From Paulinella micropora (lineage: Eukaryota; Cercozoa; Imbricatea; Euglyphida), in assembly GCA_009731375.1 (NCBI GenBank), contig BJOX01000330.1:196247-235277 (forward strand): a stretch of DNA of 39,031 bases, written 5' to 3'. Shown in pieces: positions 30,704-38,961 of this stretch (its first letter is position 1; every line of letters starts with the position of its first letter). Position numbers and translations under genes: made by a program. The notes under the pieces were generated by a model. It was not told where the DNA came from and ran no database searches. It saw only the letters and a list, made by a program, of their open reading frames with translations.

Positions 30704-31511
30704 TGAAATTCTTTCGTAATTCATCAGATACCGCATCAACATACAAAAAGTTAAACCTCTCTTTCGTCGCCTCGTGATATTTTTCAATGAAGTATTCAAG
30801 GTCGTAGCCGAGGTCTAAATGTTTATATACAAGTTCTATTTTATCCTGAGACTGACCTGGAAAAATAAGAAGGTAGTCAAGCTGTTTGATAGCCTCAGGT
30901 TTTAGGTCGTTAAGATACTGACTAGACATAATCACCTTTGATTTGTAGTGGCGGTTTTTCTTTAACAGGTCGCTCACTGACTTATCCCTCAACCCACTAC
31001 CTAAATCATCTAACACGAACACGACTTCTGGTGTAATGTATTTGCTCGGTCTCTCCACCTTTTCGCCTCCCTCCTGTTTCTTCTTTTCTTCTTTTCCACA
31101 ATAAAGAAACTTTGGCTTCGGTTCTTCTTTCTCGTCTTGAACAATCTCGCCTTCTTCTTGCTCTTCATCGGGTTTATTCAGCTTGTCTAACTCGTAGTCA
31201 ATCACACTATACCCGTCAGTTTTCAAATATGTATATATCGCCATTGGGTTTCCCTTCTTCTTGAAGTGCTTAACCATTTCTTTGTAAATGTGGTCTTTGT
31301 GTATCGTGCTGGCTATAATAACAATACGGGTCTTTTTGTCGGCCGTCCTTTTCAGGATTTCAAACAGTGCGGTCGTCTTGCCACTCTTCTTGCGAGCGAG
31401 AAGAAAAATATTGGCATACGGCTCACCAAATAACTTATGTCCTTTTGCCAACTTGTCGCCATCTCCGTTTTGCTTGACTGGTCTAACTCGTATATCATTA
31501 ATTTTTTCCAT
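30687..31511 (-). CDS. FtsK/HerA-type genome packaging ATPase
   Basis: The protein has 274 residues. Walker A is LLARKKSGKTTALFEIL (~38-54), Walker B is VVFVLDDLGSGL (~167-178), followed by a sensor-like segment KVIMSSQYLNDL (~193). This is the A32-like layout common to PLVs, virophages and NCLDVs. It translocates the viral genome into preformed capsids. A Glu/Lys-rich insert (EEQEEGEIVQDEKEEPKPK, ~115-135) is unusual but lies in a loop. Its ATG is 13 bases from the stop of the small gene at 31525, so the two are probably co-transcribed. Confidence 0.9.
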   Translation of the reverse strand: MEKINDIRVRPVKQNGDGDKLAKGHKLFGEPYANIFLLARKKSGKTTALFEILKRTADKKTRIVIIASTIHKDHIYKEMVKHFKKKGNPMAIYTYLKTDGYSVIDYELDKLNKPDEEQEEGEIVQDEKEEPKPKFLYCGKEEKKKQEGGEKVERPSKYITPEVVFVLDDLGSGLRDKSVSDLLKKNRHYKSKVIMSSQYLNDLKPEAIKQLDYLLIFPGQSQDKIELVYKHLDLGYDLEYFIEKYHEATKERFNFLYVDAVSDELRKNFNYRLR

Positions 31512-31524
31512 CGCTATATTTTAA

Positions 31525-31887
31525 TTACCCGAGAAATTCCAAACAAATAACAATTCTTCCAGCTAGCAGGTCAGTCTCAATACTGCCATTGTCTGTTTTC
31601 AATACCCTAAACGAATACTGTCCATCTGTCCAATTAATAATTCCCAAATTGTAGCTTAGATTTGAAATGTTTGCGGTGTTGCTATCGGCGAATGTGCCAA
31701 TAATTCCAATGCGGTCCATATGAAGAATTTTTGTTTTCGTTTCAGTCATATCATTCATATAGTGGATAAACTTAACATTCATTCTGGTTGGGGTAAAGTT
31801 CATTTGAATGTTTTTGTCAAATGTCTTGCTACCACCAGCAAAATCATTACTTAGAAAAATAATCTTTTGGTATTTGAAATCAGTCAT
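31525..31887 (-). CDS. Small conserved-looking virion-block protein
   Basis: The protein has 120 residues and is beta-rich, without TM segments or recognised domains (KIIFLSNDFAGGSKTFD...; YSFRVLKTDNGSIETDLLAGRIVICLEFLG). The alternating hydrophobic pattern could be a small jelly-roll or capsid cement protein. It lies directly upstream of the packaging ATPase and is preceded by the same GGTGAA(G/T)CTTTTTT...GGTTCTATAT block as the capsid gene, so I infer late expression and a structural role. Confidence 0.6.
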   Translation of the reverse strand: MTDFKYQKIIFLSNDFAGGSKTFDKNIQMNFTPTRMNVKFIHYMNDMTETKTKILHMDRIGIIGTFADSNTANISNLSYNLGIINWTDGQYSFRVLKTDNGSIETDLLAGRIVICLEFLG

Positions 31888-31943
31888 CCTCTATTTTTGG
31901 TGAAGCTTTTTTTAAAAAGGTTCTATATGTTGTATAATATATT
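31888..31943. promoter_or_regulatory. Divergent promoter region
   Basis: These 56 bases separate a minus-strand and a plus-strand start codon. They contain TTTTTGGTGAAGCTTTTTTT then AAAAAGGTTCTATAT, nearly the same as 27158-27192, and a TATAATATATT stretch next to the plus-strand ATG. Confidence 0.55.
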
Positions 31944-32174
31944 ATGTTATTAATATTATTATTTGTGTGCTCTGTGTTAGGTCGGACTGCTTGTGATTTC
32001 TATTCACGGGTCAGTGTTAAAAAAAATGAAAGTTGTGTTTATTGTATCCAAAAGGGATGTGTGTATAAGCCGATGAGCGATTGGTGTGTTAGTTTTGATG
32101 AAGCCATTCCGCTAATCTGTGCGGGTGATAGCTCTTGGTATAAAATCTATTCTTTTGATTGCTCGTCTTTTTGA
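31944..32174 (+). CDS. Small secreted Cys-rich protein
   Basis: The protein has 76 residues. Residues 1-14 (LLILLFVCSVLG) are a classical signal peptide with a likely cut before RTACDF. The mature part has seven Cys: CDFYSR...SCVYCIQKGCVYKP...WCVS...ICAG...FDC. The CxxC...GC...WC spacing recalls PSI/plexin-like cysteine modules, but this is only a resemblance. It is the only plus-strand gene inside the late minus-strand block, so it probably has its own promoter. It could act at the cell surface or in the virion exterior; function unknown. Confidence 0.6.
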   Translation: MLLILLFVCSVLGRTACDFYSRVSVKKNESCVYCIQKGCVYKPMSDWCVSFDEAIPLICAGDSSWYKIYSFDCSSF

Positions 32175-32200
32175 AAAAAAGGACACAAAAACCGCGGGGG

Positions 32201-32542
32201 TTATTTCTTTGAGCTAGATGGGGAAGGAAGGCAGATGCCTATTAATAGTGTTAAAATACCCACATAAGTGTTGGCAACCTCACACGGCAAGTTCTTTTCA
32301 GACAGCCTCACGATACAAAGGGTGATGATGGCGATAATGATACCCATTTGAAATAAGTATTTAATAAGTCGGCTGTCAGTTTTTCGCTTAGTCAAACAGC
32401 AATCCCAGCTGTCTTCGTATTCGTGGTCTAATTTTTTTTCTTCCTGCTTAATTTGGACATCAAGCACACGGTTCTTTAACTCTGGTGTGAGTTCGCCTCC
32501 ATCTACTTCTATGATTGGTGGTGGGTGTAATCTAGGGGGCAT
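32201..32542 (-). CDS. Two-TM membrane protein
   Basis: I choose the Met at 32542 (MPPRLHPPPIIEVDGG), not the one at 32575. The bases before it (GCACTTACACCCA) match the leader of the capsid gene, and the upstream Met lies in the leader hairpin. The protein has 113 residues: a Pro-rich start, an acidic helix (TPELKNRVLDVQIKQEEKKLDHEYED), SRLIKYLFQ, TM1 (MGIIIAIITLCIVRL), a short loop and TM2 (YVGILTLLIGICLPSPSSS). The DSRLIKYLFQ-TM-loop-TM-LPSP layout is widespread among small membrane proteins of PLVs and large DNA viruses. An internal-membrane or entry role is inference. Confidence 0.7.
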   Translation of the reverse strand: MPPRLHPPPIIEVDGGELTPELKNRVLDVQIKQEEKKLDHEYEDSWDCCLTKRKTDSRLIKYLFQMGIIIAIITLCIVRLSEKNLPCEVANTYVGILTLLIGICLPSPSSSKK

Positions 32543-32605
32543 TGGGTGTAAGTGCTTTTTTTTTTCAAAAACCACTTACGATCTCAAAAACTATATTGGG
32601 ATTGT
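32543..32605 (-). promoter_or_regulatory. TM-protein late promoter with leader hairpin
   Basis: GTAAGTG (32548-32554) and CACTTAC (32573-32579) are perfect arms of a leader inverted repeat. They are followed on the plus strand by GATCTCAAAAACTATATT, the same motif as before the penton gene. The promoter overlaps the 3' end of the fibre gene. Another stem, TGTAAGG/CCTTACA (32603-32609 and 32616-32622), lies in the last fibre codons. Confidence 0.6.
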
Positions 32606-35600
32606 AAGGGCTTGTCCTTACAGATTTCTGCTAATTGGTTTGTTAAATCTTGTAATATATTAAGTAAAGTTTTATTTTCTTTTTCTAAATTAATCACTTT
32701 TTCCGTTAAATGTTGAAAAGCACTAATTAATACTGGTATAAAATCTTGATATGATATTCCTTCAATATTTTCATCTTCACCTATTTTCATCCCAGTATTT
32801 GATACAAACTCTGGAAATACTTTCTTAACCTCGTCGGCGATAAAGCCAATATTCTTTTTTTCTTTCTTTTCATCTGATTTCCAATAATACGAACAACAAT
32901 TTATTTTCATTAATTTTTCACAACATTCACCACATTCTAATGTCTCAATATCTGCTTTCAATCTCCTGTCTGACGAACTCGTCCATTTATTATCACCCAA
33001 AGCAACAGCAACATAACCAGAATGAGGGTCGTTAGCATTTGTAGAACTCCAAGCAAATAAACTTGAACCGCTATATCCGATATGGCCAAAATTCGCACTT
33101 CCATCACCTTTCATAACTATTTGTGTTTCGGTAAGATAAGTAGGTCTTGGTCTAATATTCACATATCCATTCGTGCCGATTGTTCTGTAAATGTCGCCGT
33201 TTGCTGTCATTGATCCTTTTGTCCATAAATTCCCGTCGCTCCCTCTCAACGACATTAAAGCAACATCACTTGCATTTTCCCACACAAAACCGTGGGTCGT
33301 GTCAGCACCAGATCTAAATCTTACGGCATAACTACTAAATCCATTTCCTGCTGGTGCCGTTCCTGTTCCACTTAATGCTTTATTCGCCCCAGATTGTGCC
33401 ATATAAATCCCCCAGCCTGGGTCAGTAATATCCCAAATATATATTCCTCTGGTGCTTCCTCCATTTGTTCCTCCTTGAATGGATATTTTCGCCCCACTGG
33501 TATTCGTTGCTGATGTAAGTGTTCCCGTGTATGTAATCCCCGCATTTGCCGTTATTAATCCACTCGCAGTGATCGTAGTTGTTGATACACCAGCACTCGC
33601 GGTTATTAATCCTTTCGTCCATAATGTCCCATTAAGTCCATTCAAAGACATTAACAATTGTTCAGAGCCATTCTCCTATATAAAACCAGTATCTGAACCA
33701 GCATTACATCTAAATCTCATAGCCCATTGATTGAAATCATTTCCCGCGACTGCTAATGCTCCTACCAAACCTGCTAAACTTTTACTAGCTCCAGGAGTTG
33801 CCATATAAATACCCCAGCTTGTAGTATCTGTATCATATAAAAATATACCTTGTCCGCTCCCTCCATCCACTTTATTTTGGATAGATAACTTACATCCTCC
33901 ATCGGCTGTTAATAATCCGCTAGCCGTGAGTGTGGTTGTAGTCATACCCGCAGTTGCCGTTAATGTAGTTCCCGTTATTGTTCCACCACTCGTTACATTA
34001 TTGCTGTTCATATCCAAAGCACCATAAAACTTCATACCGCCCGCATTATTAAAACGGACAATGTCAGACGACAGCGACTTATTATCCAAAAGTTTTGAAA
34101 TATAAAGTCCTGCTCCTTTTACATCGTATGCTACATTCGTGAATAGGTAGCCTCTTTGGTTAGCGGTTCCACTTGAATCCGTGTTTAAAGTGTATAAGAA
34201 AGACTGCCAATCGCCTGTTGTCTGTGAAAAGAATATGTCTCCTCCGTTTTGGTTTAATATCCGCGCCCCATTATATGTTATATTTCCTGCATTAATGATA
34301 TCCACATTATTAAAATCGGCTTGGCTTAATAAGGTTAGTGCTCTTACATCATTTCTACTTCCATTAAATATTTTAATTCCCGTTATTGTTTGGTCTCCTG
34401 TTAGTTTTACATTTTGCCCGTCCAATGTGTCCGCATACCCTTTTGTTGCTCCGTCTGTTGTTGCTGATGGTGTGGCTAAGTTTGTAATTTTGTTGTTGTT
34501 CAAAGATAGTGTAGTGCCAGATGCGGTTATAATCAAAGTATCACCTGAATATAACTCTACATACGAGCCAGTTATCTGTATCGGATACCAAGTCGCTGTT
34601 GCTGTTTTTTGTGCGGCAATTACTCCTATTTTTGTATCAAAGGCTATTCCAATACCATCAAAAGTAGAAGGATTGGCTGACCCGCTTACTTCTAAAACTG
34701 ATGTAAATTTTTTATTTCCTGCTATGGTTTGGTCTCCTGTTAGTTTAACCACAGAAGTATCAAGGGCAGAAACATCAATACCATCAACATTGCCTACATT
34801 TGTAATCGCAAATCCTCCCATATTTAATCCCGCTGTCATACTAGCAGTGCCGTCTAATCTAAGAAAGGGTGATGCCACATTTCTCCATTGTCCAGTGCTA
34901 TAAATGAGTAGTTGATTATCTGATGCTGTTGTTATAATAACATCGCTATGTGTATCAATACTTCCACTTGCCGACACTTTCGCCGTGTTCGTATCGTGCT
35001 CTGATAGCCAAGTTGTGATAGACCTACCATTTAGTTGATTTACATTTGTTATGCTTTGGCTTTTCATATCAAGACCAGCACTAGCATTTATTATACTGCT
35101 AAATGTTTTAATACCAGCTATGGTTTGGTCTCCTGTTAGTTTAACGACTGCGGTATCAAGGGCAGATACATCAATACCGTCAACATTACCCACATTTGTT
35201 ATGTTAAATCCTCCCATATTTAAACTGCCCGTCATAGCCACTGTGCCGTCCTTTGCCAGTTTCGTATCAGTATATGCCTTCGTTGAAGCATCGCCATCGT
35301 AGAATGGTGCTGGAAGTCCGCTGATTGCTGTTGTGCTGTTAAAATTTAAAACATTATTTGTCAATGTCATTCCACCTCCTGTTGTTGGAGCAAAAAGTAT
35401 GGATGAGCTGACAAAAGATAATGGATAGCCCGTCGCCCCACCCGCCTCCGACGAATAAATAGAACCCATATTATTGTTGTAATTGAAGAATAACTTACCC
35501 GTGTTTAATGGATTTGAGTCTTTTACGGCCACATAAGTAGTAAATGTTTTGTTTCCTGTTATTGTTTGGTCGCCTGTTAGTTTAACGACATTCGTGTCAA

Positions 35601-36408
35601 GAGCCGAAACATCAATACCATCAACATTACCTACATTTGTAATTTCAAATCCTCCCATATTTAGCGGTTTCATTGACTTTAATTCCGTATTTGAAATGGT
35701 GAATATATCGCCCGACCCTCCGCCAAAATAAAATGAATCACCTCCAAATATAAATGGTTTATATGCGACTGTATCTCTATCAATTGAAGTTAATATACCC
35801 GCTTTAACATCGCTGTCATATGCTAATTCTATACCAGCCCCAGAAGTTGGTGCCGTATTGCCACTCACTCTCAGTCTATTTGTGGAAAAATTCTTTGCTC
35901 CCGTTATTGTTTGGTTGCCTGTTAGTTTAACCACGGAAGCATCAAGGGCGGAAACATCAATACCATCAACATTACCAACATTTACTACATTAAAACCTCC
36001 CATATTCAAATCTCCAAACATCATAGTGAGGCCGTCTAATCTCAGAAAGGGTGATACCACATTTCTCCATTGACCAGTGCTATAAATGAGCAATTGGTTA
36101 TCGGCGGGTGTGCCTGTTATGACTACATCACTTAAAGCATCTATTGACTTGTTTGAAAATCTTGTGTCAAACCTTCCATCAGTATAGTATAGATTAGTGC
36201 CTTCTTTTATGTCCGTTGTGCTTTTGGTAGCCAGTCGTGTGTCAAATCGGCTGTTGGCAAAATAAAGATTTACGGGGTCAGCATCTTCTGGCACCCTATC
36301 TGTGTATAAGCCCACTATGTTTGTGTTCGTTAAATCCAGGTTGGCTATATCTAGTGAATCCACCGCAATTTCAGATAAGCCTAAGAGCGATTTATCTTGA
36401 CTGCCCAT
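32584..36408 (-). CDS. Giant repeat fibre with S74 chaperone, interrupted by one TAG
   Basis: The start is the Met at 36408 (MGSQDKSLLGL), after TATATACA. The earlier in-frame Met at 36477 would read through the promoter. The frame runs 910 codons to TAG at 33676-33678, then stays open in the same frame to TGA at 32584, about 1,270 codons overall. The N-terminal part has a trimeric-fibre look (VNLYFANSRFDTRLATKSTTDIKEGTNLYYTDGRF). Five repeats of the type MGGFNITNVGNVDGIDVSALD...VVKLTGDQTI follow. After the TAG come further beta repeats (ITASGLITANAGITYTG). The end is SSDRRLKADIETLE...NIGFIADEVKKVFPE...GISYQDFIPVLISAFQHL and a coiled coil, which is the Peptidase_S74 intramolecular chaperone of phage tail spikes. 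The TAG sits where a paralogous segment (GFVWENASDVALMSL) has Trp, so one G-to-A change explains it. It likely binds host receptors. Confidence 0.85.
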
Positions 36409-36495
36409 TGTATATATTATCTTAATTAAAATATTATATTTAGGAAAATATACCAACCCATAGCAAACAAGTACCAACCTACGGTCGTAGACAGT
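36409..36495. promoter_or_regulatory. Divergent promoter with 23-bp palindromic motif
   Basis: This region lies between the fibre start and the plus-strand gene at 36496. It holds TATATATTATC next to the fibre ATG and, on the plus strand, CAACCTACGGTCGTAGACAG (from 36475), which continues for three bases into the ATG. The motif contains the perfect inverted repeat CTACG-GT-CGTAG and is identical to the one before the penton gene. Confidence 0.6.
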
Positions 36496-36990
36496 ATGCC
36501 GGGCAAATCTTCGGTAGAAAATCTTAAAATCGCTAATGCGAGGCGAAAGGAAAAGGCTAAGCAGAGAAAGATAGAGAAGGCGAGGGAATTACTAGCGGAG
36601 GAAGAGGCTAAGAATGCGAAAGAAATGACTAATGATGAAAAGATGGAACATACGGCCAAGAAACAGTTGGCGAAGGATATGATTGAGGGGCGGGACGGTG
36701 AGATAAGTGAGGAAAGTAGCTCGGAAGAAGAGGTTGAACAGGACTTTGCTGACCTAATCGCCCAACGGGTTGCGGGTATGAAATTAAAGACTAAACAGAA
36801 GAAGAAGAAAGCGGTAAAAAAGCAAGTGGAAGAGGAAAGTGAAAGCGAAAGCGAAAGTGAGGAAGAGGAACAGCCTAAGAAAGGTAAAGGTAAGAAGACT
36901 GGTCGTGTTAATGTCAATGTTTATGCGGGGCAACCAGAGAAGTCAAAAAAAGAAAGTAATGATGTTTCAAAGATATTTTTAAAGTTCTGA
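36496..36990 (+). CDS. Charged low-complexity coiled-coil protein
   Basis: The protein has 164 residues: a basic helix (NLKIANARRKEKAKQRKIEKARELL), an acidic helix, Lys-rich KTKQKKKKAVKK, then an acidic Ser/Glu repeat (SESESESEEEE) and a basic Lys-rich segment. No domain recognised. The alternating acidic and basic blocks suggest a nucleic-acid or histone-type interaction. It is divergent from the fibre gene, carries the 23-bp motif at its ATG and ends two bases from the stop of the convergent neighbour. Confidence 0.6.
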   Translation: MPGKSSVENLKIANARRKEKAKQRKIEKARELLAEEEAKNAKEMTNDEKMEHTAKKQLAKDMIEGRDGEISEESSSEEEVEQDFADLIAQRVAGMKLKTKQKKKKAVKKQVEEESESESESEEEEQPKKGKGKKTGRVNVNVYAGQPEKSKKESNDVSKIFLKF

Positions 36991-36992
36991 AC

Positions 36993-37250
36993 CTACCAAA
37001 GATAATGATAAGAATAGTAATTAGCATACTCTGGATTGTTGTATGTTAATTCACCTTTTGAATTTCTTATAGCTTTTGCTCTTGCTCTATAATTTCTTCT
37101 TCTTTCTTTATCTAAATGGTTAAGATGCGAAAAAAGTCCTATGCGGTCTTTGTAATGCTCATATCTGACATCACCGAAATGAATTGTTTTTCCTTTTGGT
37201 GTAGTAGTTGTATATTTTTTATTTTTTACACTTGACTTTGAAAATCTCAT
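36993..37250 (-). CDS. Small conserved viral protein (DUF5754-like)
   Basis: I prefer the Met at 37250 (MRFSKSSVKNKKYT), giving 85 residues; an upstream in-frame Met at 37283 adds 11 unconvincing residues. KTIHFGDVRYEHYKDRIGLFSHLNHLDKERRRNYRARAKAI and NNPEYANYYSYHYLW form a signature I associate with a family of unknown function in large DNA viruses and PLVs (ihFGd.rYehYkD...HlD..RR.nYR.R). The family name is from memory. Basic and compact, with the His/Arg pattern of a nucleic-acid-binding module. Its 5' end overlaps the upstream part of the next plus-strand frame. Confidence 0.7.
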   Translation of the reverse strand: MRFSKSSVKNKKYTTTTPKGKTIHFGDVRYEHYKDRIGLFSHLNHLDKERRRNYRARAKAIRNSKGELTYNNPEYANYYSYHYLW

Positions 37251-37516
37251 ATTATATAAGGAACAAGATAAAAAACCTACCACTAGATGTTCGTTTACAC
37301 ATTATGGACTACCTATATAATCATCGTATGTATGACTTCACTAGTTGCTATGTGTGTGGATTAACACTGTGCTTAGCGAACAGGCAGATTACAGCCATTG
37401 ATGATACATTTGACAGATTTTATACTTATGAGTTTTGTTCTAATTATTGTTTTGAACTTGAAAAAAAAGAAAGAGCAATATATAGAGATAAAGCATTAGG
37501 TGTTATAAAATATTAG
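37208..37516 (+). CDS. F-box-like Cys-containing protein, start uncertain
   Basis: The first ATG of this frame (37208) lies antisense inside the neighbouring gene. The next (37304) falls in the middle of NLPLDVRLHIMDYLY, which looks like the start of an F-box helix (LPxDVxxxIMxYL). The real start is therefore probably upstream of 37304, possibly at 37208 or at a non-ATG codon. Downstream come CYVCGLTLC and FCSNYC, two Cys clusters spaced like a small zinc-binding site. F-box proteins recruit targets to SCF ubiquitin ligases; whether this one does is inference. It ends six bases before the integrase ATG. Confidence 0.5.
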   Translation: MYIFYFLHLTLKISYYIRNKIKNLPLDVRLHIMDYLYNHRMYDFTSCYVCGLTLCLANRQITAIDDTFDRFYTYEFCSNYCFELEKKERAIYRDKALGVIKY

Positions 37517-37522
37517 AAAGCG

Positions 37523-38456
37523 ATGGACGACCATATACAAGAACTGAAAGAACAACAAGCATTAGAACTACATTATCAGAAAAAACAAAGTAAGAAATGG
37601 AATACGATATGGGCTGATAAACCGTTGAAACAAGTGTTTGTAGATTTGGCGGATATGTCTAAGTTAAAAGATAAACCAGGTAATAAAAAATATGCTTTTA
37701 TGTTGGTTTGGATTGACACCAATAGTAGATTTTTAGAAGTTAGACCGCTGAAAAATAAAACTGCGAATGAAGTATATACTGGTTTGAAATCTATTCCATA
37801 TATTCCAGAAATCATTACAACAGATAGCGGTGGAGAATACAAAGGAGCAGTTAATAAATATTTTGATGAACATAACATTGAACACAGAACAGTTGAAGTA
37901 GGAGACCACAAAGCACTCGCAATAGTTGATAGAGTGATTAGAACTATTAGAAGGTGGTTTGATATACTATTTGAAACAAATGGAAACTTTGACTGGGTCT
38001 CATACATTGATGATATGGTTAAAGCTTACAATAATCGTTTTCATCCAACAATCAAAGCTAGACCAATATGTATTAAATGGGAAAGCTACTAATAAACAAA
38101 AAATTGAAAGAGATGAAAGTATTAATGAATTTGAACCGGGTGATAAGGTAAGACGGGAAGTTCAACGAAATCTATTTTCCAAAGGAGGCAGAACTTGGTC
38201 AAAGCAGATATATACGGTTTTGGGTAGAAACGGATTTAAGATTGTGCTATCTAACAAAGAACTAGTCAGCCCCCGCGAGTTGTTAAAGACTAAGTTTGAA
38301 AAGCCAGTTGATGACGAAAAACAAATTCACGAACAAGTCCAAGAGATAACGAAGGAGAAGAAGATAAAGCAACAGTTGAAAAAAGAAGACATTCAACCAG
38401 AAAACATAATTGAAACCAAACGACACAAAAAGAAAAAGGTAATGTTTGATTTATGA
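37523..38456 (+). pseudogene. rve-type integrase with +1 frameshift
   Basis: The first frame (37523-38092) contains the catalytic core: VFVDLADM (first Asp), IITTDSGGEYKG (second Asp) and HKALAIVDRVIRTIRRWF. In that last segment the third acidic residue is Asp, 34 residues after the second, instead of the textbook Glu. Around 38055-38090 the protein moves to the +1 frame (YVLNGKATNKQKIERDESINEFEPGDKVR), which runs to TGA at 38454-38456. It carries the C-terminal SH3/chromo-like barrel (PGDKVRREVQRN...YTVLGRNGFKIVLSNKELVSPRELL) and a basic tail. No N-terminal HHCC finger is present in this ORF. The last ~54 bases lie in the terminal repeat. Role: insertion of the viral DNA, generating the 6-bp duplication. 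The frameshift could be mutation, sequencing error or programmed. Confidence 0.85.
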
Positions 38457-38711
38457 GTAAATTGCGGATGATTTTGCCGTTTTTTTTTAGCCAAACACTC
38501 TGCGGTAGGGCGGTGGGGCGGTCCCATTTTACCGCATTACCGCAAAAAATAAAATGTCTGAAAGTCTGATCACATATGTAAAAATGGGGATTTATGCTGT
38601 TATCGCCCTTATATGAACGAATATGGCAAAAATGGCCTGCGATAGGGAAATTCAAAACGAAAAGGGGGGGGGGAGCCTTTGGATCACTCCCCCTTTTCCT
38701 TGTTCTTTTTT
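38403..38711. repeat. Right terminal inverted repeat
   Basis: Inverted partner of 17796-18103, almost identical. It contains the integrase 3' end (to 38456) and conserved non-coding sequence, including GC-rich CTCTGCGGTAGGGCGGTGGG and a run of ten G. The ORF at 38290-38751 across it is spurious. Confidence 0.95.
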
Positions 38712-38717
38712 TATGCG
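38712..38717. repeat. Right target-site duplication TATGCG
   Basis: Directly abuts the last T of the right terminal repeat and equals the hexamer at 17790-17795. Confidence 0.92.
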
Positions 38718-38961
38718 CTATGAAGTCATGCCACACAGCGCATCGACCCATGGATAGACGCTAAAAGACGATAAATATATCCTCATACGGCACGTCAAAG
38801 CGGATTCTCCAGCCATTCTTGTAGATTTTTGAACTCCTTCCCCTCAATCTCTTTTTTTTTTTTTTCTCAGCAGTATGTCAAGAACAAACGTACTATTAAT
38901 AAAAAAAATACAAGCAACGTGGTGCTGTAGTACGATTCCCCCTTTGATCTCCTTCTTCTTC

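Larger units (their letters stand above)
17796..38711. mobile_element. Integrated Polinton-like virus, 20.9 kb, TIR to TIR
   Basis: The element starts with AAAAAAGAACAAGG and ends with its reverse complement. It has ~308-bp inverted repeats and a 6-bp target duplication. It encodes a PolB-helicase fusion, rve-type integrase, double jelly-roll capsid, penton, adenain-like protease, FtsK/HerA-type packaging ATPase, lipase, membrane protein and fibre. This gene set matches Polinton-like viruses better than classical virophages, since no primase-S3 helicase is seen, and better than animal Polintons, given the lipase and fibre. Coding is AT-richer than the flanks and lacks introns. The integrase frameshift and fibre TAG suggest a recently endogenised, possibly defective copy. 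Confidence 0.95.

Noticed and set aside
32543-32575. Upstream Met at 32575 as start of the two-TM protein
   Set aside because: It lies within the conserved leader hairpin, and the downstream Met matches the capsid-gene start context.
33676-33678. Idea that TAG is reassigned to a sense codon, raised by TAG inside the fibre and the Gag-like remnant
   Set aside because: TAG is the normal terminal codon of the penton, protease, ATPase and F-box-like genes in the same element, so reassignment is not supported.
34181-36425. Plus-strand ORFs antisense to the fibre gene
   Set aside because: Their repeated Val/Pro/Ser patterns are the reverse image of the fibre repeats.
38290-38751. Minus-strand ORF across the right repeat into the flank
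   Set aside because: It is antisense to the integrase and the repeat, crosses the insertion boundary and shows no protein features.
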